From positions 190,460-254,459 of the forward strand of contig KV423921.1 in assembly GCA_001632435.1 (NCBI GenBank): a stretch of DNA of 64,000 nt, written 5' to 3'. The notes beneath the pieces were generated by a model. That model saw only the letters and a program-made list of their open reading frames with translations. It was not told the DNA's origin and did not search any database. Source of the DNA: Calocera cornea HHB12733 (Eukaryota; Basidiomycota; Dacrymycetes; Dacrymycetales; Dacrymycetaceae). The position numbers and the translations under genes were made by a program. The stretch's first letter is position 1. Every line of letters begins with the position of its first letter. This document shows, in pieces, positions 56,760-64,000 of the stretch.

Positions 56760-57590
56760 CACACAACCCACAATAGGACCAGCCGGAGGAATTAGAATAG
56801 GTGGAGAGGGTGCAGGGGATGTTGTCTATGCTATTCCGATTCCCTGGAATGTGATAGAGTCCAATTCCGCTTCTGTTTGGTGGCTGGAGGTCCGGAACGG
56901 GTGATTCCAGATATTTGGTGGAGTGGTTGACTTGTGGGGCCAATTCGGAGGAAGGGGATAGATGGGGAATGTGTAGGGGAACACACTACAACCAATTCCG
57001 AAGGGGCGGAGGCAATATTGAGCTATTCCTGCTTTGTTTGAGGATGGGAGGTCGGAATTACACAATTCCGGAGTTGGCAGTCTGGAATAGGAATTGGCAG
57101 GTGTAGAAGGGCAAGCAGAGAGCGGAATAGGTATGAGATGAGATGCTGGGTTACTATCTCCCACAGGAGGTTGCGGGGAATCCTCAGAGATCAGATTTGA
57201 GGACTCCCGTACTATCCTAGTCTGCTATATATAGGAATTCGGAGTGCACCGCTATCCGAAACATGTCGGGAGTGTTGTCTAGCCTTCCTGTGCCCTTGTA
57301 TAGCCTATTCCAATCCTGCACTGCCCATTCCACTTGTTGGAACAGCCTTCCGGTTATGCATCGCCTTGGGGCGGTGCAGAGGTTGCGCATGGCTATGCAA
57401 GGGTGGGAATGGACTGGAATACCTGGAGAACCTTCAGAATAGGAGCCTGGGCATTGCCTGAGGCTGGGACATCTTGTCCTGTCCCATTCCGTTCCATATT
57501 GAGCTATTCCATGGGGTTTCAAGGTGTTGCGGAGTCCGGAATATTGGAATAGGCTTCGGAGTTGCTGTAGTGCCCTGACACATAAGAAGG
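56760..57590. repeat. ATTCC/GGAAT-rich island within the transposon block
   Basis: Within this ~830-base island the words ATTCC and GGAAT (often ATTCCG, CGGAAT, GGAATAGG) replace CATTG/CAATG as the dominant signal; by hand there are five in 57001-57120. The island's composition changes abruptly at both ends. No conserved domain appears in its frames. It looks like a separate element inserted between the two transposon genes; terminal repeats were not found. Confidence 0.6.
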
Positions 57591-58394
57591 TACATGCTGC
57601 ATGATTGAAGGAAGATGGAGACAAGAAGAGGGACATGGAAGAGGCCATCAATTGGGAAAGGTGGTGCAATATCAAGCTCATTGCTGTTGCAGTTCATTGC
57701 AATGCACAAGGTGACAAATGGTAGCCTGGTTCTCAGTCATAGAACCTTGCCCAATCCATTTACTTCCTTGCAGAAGGCATGGAACAATGAGCAATGCCGA
57801 TGGAAGGATTGCTTAATGGATGTAGGAAGTGACGGTGCACTGGGAGTACATTGGACACTGCATCACACTCATTGTACAATGCTGATTAGATGGATAGGAT
57901 AGAAGCAGTAATATTGATTAGTTAAATAGAATAGAAAAAAGATATTGATTACATAGATAAGAGAGAAGAAAGAGTCTTCTGCATGCAGAAGTGAAGCATT
58001 GTGGGCTTCTCCATTGTCTGTTGGTTGCAAAGGTGCAATCACATGATTGATGTGCTGTGCCTTCCACCCACTGATCCCCACCGTGAAGTGGAGGCAGATG
58101 AGATGTGCACTGGAGGCAAAGTAGGAGATGTGTCAATATTGTTGTGACTGGCCGTCCCCTCATGCCCCTTGTTGCTCTCTCTCCCCCTCTCCCCTTCTCC
58201 CATTTCTATGCTACTTGCCCAACCAAGTGTGACACTTCCACTGCCACATTGCTACACTGCACACTGTGTGTCGGCCCCAATGGCAAACGGCAATTGGGCC
58301 TGCCAGTCTTACAAGCACTTGACCACCTCTTTGTCAAAGGGCAAGAAGAGCCCAAAAACCACTGTGACACCACCCTCTGGCATGCTCATGCCTC
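57591..58394. other. Spacer between the ATTCC-rich island and the second transposon-block gene
   Basis: About 800 bases with CATTG/CAATG words again (for example CATTGCAATG near 57697, CATTGTACAATG at 57871). A short AT-rich stretch lies at 57900-57975. No domain is recognisable in its frames. Confidence 0.4.
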
Positions 58395-61300
58395 ATGCAC
58401 ACTCAGTTGCGTCGCCTTTCCATGGGGGCCAACACTGCAGCAGTGACTGACACTGTGGCAGTGAGCACTGGCTCAGTCATATTGTACACCATTGGTGGGA
58501 AGACCTACACAATGTGCAGTGGCACCATTGGTGATACTGCTCAGGCAACTGTCCCCACTCAGCCCAAAGCTCCCAATCCCATCAATGACAACAATGCCAT
58601 GGACGAGATGGACAAAGACAAGGTTGCTGAAGAACCACCCAATTATCTTGACAAACTCAACAACATTGCCAGAGGCTTAAGCCAGACCCCTACACCCAGC
58701 AAGATTGGTGAAGAGGATCCATTGCCCAGTGCAGAACCAATGGACGAGGCATGGGACACTGCTTTGAACCAGGCGCAAATGGAGGAGGAGGACAGTTTGT
58801 GAGCAGCCAAGCAGGAGTACTGGGGTGACAAGTACAAGGAAAGTGAGGGTGAGTCATTGCTCAATGCACAATGCAACATTGCTGATTCCAAACTTAGCCA
58901 ACATCTGGAACAACCCGGAGGCACTGGAGGACTTCCTTGCAGTTTGCGATCCCTCTCCCCAACTGCCTCCAGTCATGCAACTCTCACCCACAACCCGGTG
59001 CACTGCTGATGGTGGTACCATGACAATCATCCTGGACTGCAGCACCACCAATTTGCCAAGTCATCCCGCACACCCGTTCCCACCCACTGGATCTGGTAAC
59101 CCTTCTTGTATGGTGAGCAATGCTGCAGTGGGCACTACTTCCGCTGGTACCTCCTGCACTGCAAGCACTGCTGCAGTGACTTGTTTGTCTTCAACCACTA
59201 CTGCTCATACAGCTACAACCGCCACTCCCCACACAAGCATCACTACACGTACTTCATCTGCCACTCTGACTACATCCACTGCTCTACCCCACACTGCAGG
59301 CACTGCAGCAATGTCTCATCCTTCTCCTGCACCTCTTGGGATGCGGTCAATCCATTGTACAACATCTGGCAGCAGTGTTTTCAGTGAAATGGGCAGTGTG
59401 CCTTCTCACACACCCATGCCGCCCAACAACTGTGAAAGCACTGCTTTGTCTGGCACATTACTTACCCCGCAAACATTGTCAGCCTCCAGCAACACTGTCC
59501 CAGTGCCCACTGCTTCCAACACTGGTGGTCGTATGTATACCCCAAGTTGTTCTGTTCCCTCTGGCAATGCTGGCAATGCCAACACTGGCACATCACACAA
59601 CCCGGCTCCTCCTCATGGGGGCGGTGGCACTGGGCCTGGTGCAGGACACAGTGGAAGTGGTGGGGGTGGTGCAGGCGGTGGGGGTGGTGGGGGTGGTGGA
59701 CCCAGTGGCAGCAATGTGCATGGTCCCAGTGTCCGCAAGGCTCCTGGCCCAAAGGGTCCTGCACCTTTCCTGGATGATGGCCAGCTCCCTGTCATCACAT
59801 TTGACTTCAACTGTATCATCTATGACATTGACCTCTCTGGGCATGCACAGAGCAGGGCAATGCAGACATGGACATCTGAGAAGGTCTTGAACTTTGGCCA
59901 GGCAATGGAGGCCATCTGCAATGTTCCAATGCCCTGGATGCATGTGCTCACCAATGGTCTTGATGGCACTGGGCTTGACTGTTATCCAAAGCAGGAAGAG
60001 CTTAACAATCATGGTTGCCACATGATGCACATGAATGTGTTCCAGCCGATGCTCTGGAAATTGGTATGTTTCATTGTGCAATATAGCATTGTTGCAATGT
60101 GCTGACAGCATTGCCAGCTTACCGTTGCAGAGCACCTGATTGGACCCATGGGCCTCCTTCTGCTCATGGGACATTGGGACAATGGGTTGCATAATGCCAA
60201 GCGGGTCAACATATACATTGGATGTAAGCACTGGACATTTGCTGAGGAGATGGATGCCTTCCGTTCAATGGAGCAAGTCTTCTGGCACCTGATGCAACTG
60301 CATGCCCTCAACTTTGATGCCAAGAGTGCTGCCTTCAGAGCAGCAGGGAATCAGGCTAGTGTCAGTCATCTGAAGAAGGGGTTCCTCCTGTGAGTATCCG
60401 TGGCATTGCACAATGTTACACTGCTCAATGAACATTGCTGCAGAGAGGGCCAGAGGCCGAGTGACTACGTCAAGGCTGGGTCTGATCTTGACCCAAGGAC
60501 TGATCTCAACAGCATTGTCCCAGGTGAAAAGCACCCCCATGGTGATTGGGGCAGTGTACCAGAAGATGAGGCAACCCTGAGCCCAAGCAGTGGCAAGGGG
60601 AAAGAGGTGGATCGCAGCGGGAGCAATGCGGTCACTGCACCATTGCACCTTGGTGGCTTCCTCCCGCAAACTCCCACACCTGTGGGCGGTCTTGGCAGTG
60701 CGGCAATGCTCATTGACAGCTCCCCGGTCTTTGATCCTCAGACCGGCCAACACATTGTTTGCCAGCTTGGCGGTGGATACGGCATTGCTCAAAGCCCTGT
60801 TCATGGGCCCTGGTGTTTGCTCGACCTGCAAATCCCCAAGATGCTTGCAATCTGCCGCAAGAGGTCCATTGACTCTATTGCCAGTGGGCAAGCTCTGTGT
60901 CCAATGCAGTGTCCAGTGGCAAACTTGTCAAATTGTGCAATGTCTACTGGCATGAACACCCTGGCAAGTGGTACACCCTACTGTCTGACTGGCTTGGTGA
61001 ACATTACAAGACAATTGTTGCGAAGATGTTTGAATGCAAGGCCATCAGGTTGGCAGACGGGGATGTCTGAGCACTCTGCACTGACCAATGTCCCAATGAT
61101 GGCTTCTTCTTTTTCGTCTCTTTCTCTCATTCTCAATGTCCATTGGACCTATGCACACTGCTGGGGCTGTCCCCTTTCTTCTCTTTGGTCGTGCAGTGTG
61201 CATTGTCAATGTTGACCCCAATACCTTTCCACTCCCTCTCAATTCCCTACCCAATGAGCCTCTATTGTAACACTGTGCCCTGCATCCCTTTTGTGTTTGG

Positions 61301-63000
61301 CATATTGCAGGGTGCACATGGTTCAATGTTGACAATGACTTCCTTTCTCCTTCTTGGTTTGCTGTAGTGAAGAAAACCTTCATGTGGATGGGCATGCAGT
61401 TTCTCTCACCCTTGGATGGAGTGGACAGCCCCATAGGTAGCAATATTGGAATGCACAATGAGTTCACGTGATCCTGCGCAACCAAGATACATCTGGTGTG
61501 TATCTAAAGGAAGCAATGTGCAGTGTATCGTCTCTTTTTCCCCTCAATGTGCAATGCCATGCAAGTTGTCTGCATTGCTACAGTGGTCGAATTGCAAGGC
61601 AATCACTGCAGTGAACAAACAGAGGTACAATGAAGCTGAACAGCTCCTTGACGCAGCAGAAGATGCACTGCTAGAGGCACTGCAGGACATCCACCATTGT
61701 ACAGGCATGTCAATGTGTGTGCTGATTGGCACAATGAAAGGAAGGCATGCTCAATATGGGAGTTCGACTTGAAAAGTGAACAGTGCAAATGCCACACATT
61801 CTTTGGTTGCTGAAGAGGCCCGGGCAAGAGGTGTGTGCATTGTGTTCCTTGTGTCAATGTACATTGACATGGTGCAGGCAATGCCTTCAATCTCAGCAAC
61901 CCAGCAACAATAGCCCTGATGGCGGCAAAGCAGAGAGAGCTTGAGGAGAACAGCTCTGCATGGGAAGCTGCTGAAGTTCGGCTTTGTGAACTGCGTGAAC
62001 AGTGCCAGACCCAACCAAGAGTAGACTACAGGCACCAACAGCAAGATACTATTCAGGCAGCAGATTCTTTCCATGCTCAGGTGTGTGCATGGGCTCATTT
62101 TGCACTATCTCAATGCTAACAATGAGCAGGTGTCGGCTTTCAGCTCCCAAACTGGTGGGCATGCATGTGGCTTCATTGTGCGGGGTGATATCAAGGATTA
62201 CGCCAAGCCTGTCTTTTATGGAGATGAGCTCAGTGCTTGTTTCTTCAGGGAAGTGTTGAGAATAGAGCCGCTGGCAGTTGCACAGAACCTAGAAGTGTTC
62301 TGCACCAATGGGGGGGCACAAGGTGTGCAGTGTTCATTGTGCAGTGAAGGGAACCATGGTATTGAAAACAGCATAGGCTTAGCAGCAAATGTGCAACAGC
62401 AAATGACTGCCATGAAGTCATACATTTGGTCAACACTGAATGAACACCCTCTTGAGTCAATGAAGATATGGTCATCAGCAATGCTCAATGTTCAATGTAG
62501 AACTGATTACAAATAACCCAGCACGGACCATGTCATACAAGTGGTTTAGCCAGGACATTGAAGCTCACTACAGCATTACACTGCAATGCTGGCCCCTGCC
62601 ATCCCTGCAAAACCCTTCAGAAGTATTGAACTTAGCCAACCTTTCTAATATCTGCAATGCACTGGATAGTGTGCAATGCTTCTTCAGGCACATGACACAG
62701 GAAGAGATTCAAAGACGGAAGATTGCCAAGGAGCAAGAACAAGTCCAGCCACAAGAAAAGCAAGAGGCTGCAAAGAGTCAGGCTACAAGCCCACACAGGC
62801 TGAAGAAGAGGCCTTACACAATGCCCAATGCACCCATTGATCCCAACAAAGTTGCAATGCCCAATGTTTTGCCTGTTGCATTCAGAACTTCACTCCCCAA
62901 TTTGACAGGTAGGCTCCCCAACAGTAACTTTGAACGTCCAGCAAAGAAACAGAGAATTGAGTTGGTGCCTGCAATACGTGCAGCCACCAAAGCAGAGTGA
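58395..63000 (+). CDS. Large unrecognised multi-exon gene of the transposon block (possibly degenerate)
   Basis: I cannot assign a function. Exon 1 encodes an acidic segment ending EMDKDKVAEEPPNYLDKLNN...QMEEEDSL and an in-frame TGA at 58800-58802, after which AAKQEYWGDKYKESE continues and splices (intron 58849-58897) to NIWNNPEALEDFLAVCDPSP. A long Thr/Ser/His-rich and then Gly-rich region follows (to about 59700). The conserved-looking core reads LPVITFDFNCIIYDIDLSGH, GPMGLLLLMGHWDNGLHNAK, RVNIYIGCKHWTFAEEMDAF, then LCNVYWHEHPGKWYTLLSDW and YKTIVAKMFECKAIRLADGD near 60940-61065, VVKKTFMWMGMQFLSPLDGV near 61370, a coiled coil AAKQRELEENSSAWEAAEVR, and SYKWFSQDIEAHYSITLQCW followed by PLP, ending at 62998-63000 after a basic Q/E-rich tail. 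Similar hypothetical proteins accompany transposons in mushroom genomes, from memory. Introns at 60064-60130, 60390-60443, 61831-61877 and 62081-62129 are clear. At least one stop suggests decay. Confidence 0.5.
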
Positions 63001-63395
63001 CAGCCATTTTTGGACCTAACAAATAGCACTGCACCATTGTTGCAGTTGCCTGGGGATGCAATGTTTGATGGCTGGACTGAGTTATAATAAATGGCTGGAC
63101 TGAGTTATGATAAATATTGACTTATTCCTATTTACATTGTACATTGTTCATGGTGATAATGGATGATCTTGCCCTTCATTGCTCTTTGCCCACATGGGTC
63201 ATGCTTTGGACACATACATATGATATGAAATAACCAAGGAGGAGTGTGGGTTGTAGCATAGAATGCAGGTTGGAGCAGGAGATGGGTGTACAAGAGTGGA
63301 TTAGCCCATAGGAGACAGGACACGTCAAAATCTGTATGGACCCTATGCCACTCTACGGTACTCTCCTGTACCCTACCGTACTGTCCTGTATTCTA
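63001..63395. other. Spacer between the transposon block and the Tc1 element
   Basis: 395 bases with no gene. The last 45 bases before the Tc1 end repeat TACGGTAC, CCTGTACC, TACCGTAC and CCTGTATT, a short degenerate tandem. Confidence 0.5.
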
Positions 63396-64000
63396 CAGTG
63401 GCGCCGAAAAGTTTCGCACACGTCGACCCTGACACGCGAATGACATTAGTACTTGGTGTACGAGCCCTTGGCCTCTACAAGATCTGCAACTCTGTGAGGC
63501 AGCGATGCATACAGGCTCTGTACATAACTATAGCTAAGCCCATCCCATTCCTCTTGCAGTGCTTCCCACAACTGAGTTGTGTTAGTTGGGAGAGGTTTTT
63601 GTGCCCGGACTCGATGGTCCAACTCGTGCCATGCATTCTCTATGACATTCATGTCAGGCGAGTATGCAGGCCAGGGAAGAACATCGATGCCTTCATCCTC
63701 GAAGAAGCGGCGAGTGAACTTGGCCGTGTGGATTGGGGTGTTATCTTGCTGGAACCACACCTGGTGTTTCTGCATGCCATGGTCGACCAGAGTGCCTTGA
63801 AAGGCATCATCAAGAATTGCAACGTAGTCGGCTGCGTTTGCTCGTCCGGTGATCCTGCGAAGGCGTCCAGTCCCCCAGGGGGTAATGCAACCCCACACCA
63901 TCACTGACCCGCCGCCGTGCTTGACAACTTTGATGACATTGTGGGGTAGGAACTCTTCTCCAGGGCGACGCCGGCAGTACAGATGCCCATCCGATCCGAA
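63396..64000 (-). mobile_element. Tc1/mariner element, one end; continues past the window
   Basis: The end begins CAGTGGCGCCGAAAAG right after TA at 63394-63395, matching the CAGTGG start and TA target preference of Tc1-type elements. It encloses the transposase C-terminus, which reads inward from the right. The other end lies beyond 64000. Confidence 0.8.
63446..64000 (-). CDS. Tc1/mariner transposase, DDE domain, partial (N-terminus beyond window)
   Basis: The frame is open from the window edge to the stop at 63446: FGSDGHLYCRRRPGEEFLPH, then VKHGGGSVMVWGCITPWGTG, ILDDAFQGTLVDHGM, VWFQQDNTPIHTAKFTRRFF (second catalytic Asp in QQDN), VLPWPAYSPDMNVIENAWHE (SPDxNxIEN with the third acidic residue) and the tail LVEAKGSYTKY. 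This is the DDE_3 catalytic core of Tc1-type transposases that cut and paste at TA. No stop or frameshift appears in the 185 codons seen, so the copy may be young. The N-terminal helix-turn-helix and first Asp lie outside the window. Confidence 0.9.
   Translation of the reverse strand, partial: FGSDGHLYCRRRPGEEFLPHNVIKVVKHGGGSVMVWGCITPWGTGRLRRITGRANAADYVAILDDAFQGTLVDHGMQKHQVWFQQDNTPIHTAKFTRRFFEDEGIDVLPWPAYSPDMNVIENAWHELDHRVRAQKPLPTNTTQLWEALQEEWDGLSYSYVQSLYASLPHRVADLVEAKGSYTKY

Larger units (their letters stand above)
52451..63393. mobile_element. KDZ-type transposon block, CpG-poor and rich in CATTG/CAATG
   Basis: About 11 kb of AT-richer DNA unlike the rest of the window. It carries a broken KDZ transposase and a second multi-exon gene, both on the plus strand. 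CpG is very rare (by hand, one CG in 55501-55800, against nine in the 60 bases 4741-4800). The words CATTG and CAATG occur throughout. I could not identify terminal repeats or a target-site duplication, so the edges are set by the change in composition and by the Tc1 end at 63396. It may be one large element or two adjoining ones with a nested insertion at 56.76-57.6 kb. Confidence 0.7.

Noticed and set aside
59462..59819. Long minus-strand frames rich in His or Pro opposite the second transposon-block gene
   Set aside because: They are the reverse translation of the Gly-rich and Ser/Thr-rich coding stretch at 59000-59720 and have no domain.
63340..63393. Tandem TACGGTAC/TACCGTAC series next to the Tc1 end as part of the element
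   Set aside because: The terminal sequence starts cleanly at CAGTGG after TA, so this short series belongs to the target or flanking DNA.

Overview
The window is nuclear DNA of a filamentous basidiomycete fungus, most likely an agaricomycete. The evidence is dense GC-rich genes with many introns of about 45-65 nt (GT..AG), orthologues of core eukaryotic genes, a tyrosine-kinase-like kinase with the HGDLRG loop common in mushrooms, and a decayed KDZ-type transposase. Two assembly gaps (3708-3820 and 29072-29171) each interrupt a gene. Exon joins were inferred by eye from splice consensus and protein family patterns, so outer limits are firmer than internal joins.

Layout. 1-2.5 kb has no recognisable gene. 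2.5-27.5 kb is a housekeeping block: a zinc-type alcohol dehydrogenase-like reductase (-), the exosome subunit MTR3 (+), a histidine acid phosphatase (-), the exosome subunit RRP42 (+), the nucleolar WD40 protein ENP2/NOL10 (-), a TKL kinase with an N-terminal helical domain (+), a KHDC4/BLOM7-like KH protein (+), a PTEN-like phosphatase (-), cystathionine beta-synthase (+), a MATE transporter (-) and the TORC2 subunit SIN1/AVO1 (+). 28.5-37.1 kb holds the NatA subunit NAA15 (-) and the cohesin factor PDS5 (+), head to head. 38.4-51.7 kb holds a short-chain dehydrogenase, a flavin monooxygenase, an acidic EF-hand-like protein, a secreted serine-rich protein, an ornithine carrier, a glutathione S-transferase and a GH26-like secreted glycosidase. 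Several neighbours are divergent pairs sharing short promoters.

52.45-63.4 kb is a transposon block. It has a KDZ transposase broken by at least seven in-frame stops, a second large unrecognised multi-exon gene, and very little CpG. The last 0.6 kb is the end of a Tc1/mariner element that runs off the window.

The most unusual signal is a set of non-coding tracts each saturated with one short word: GCTTCCG in six dispersed intergenic tracts, CATTG/CAATG through the transposon block and especially its introns, ATTCC/GGAAT in an island at 56.8-57.6 kb, and CTTCTCCAC in the first 2.4 kb. Four GCTTCCG tracts share flanking sequence and one lies between 49-50 bp direct repeats, so they look like an undescribed dispersed repeat family.
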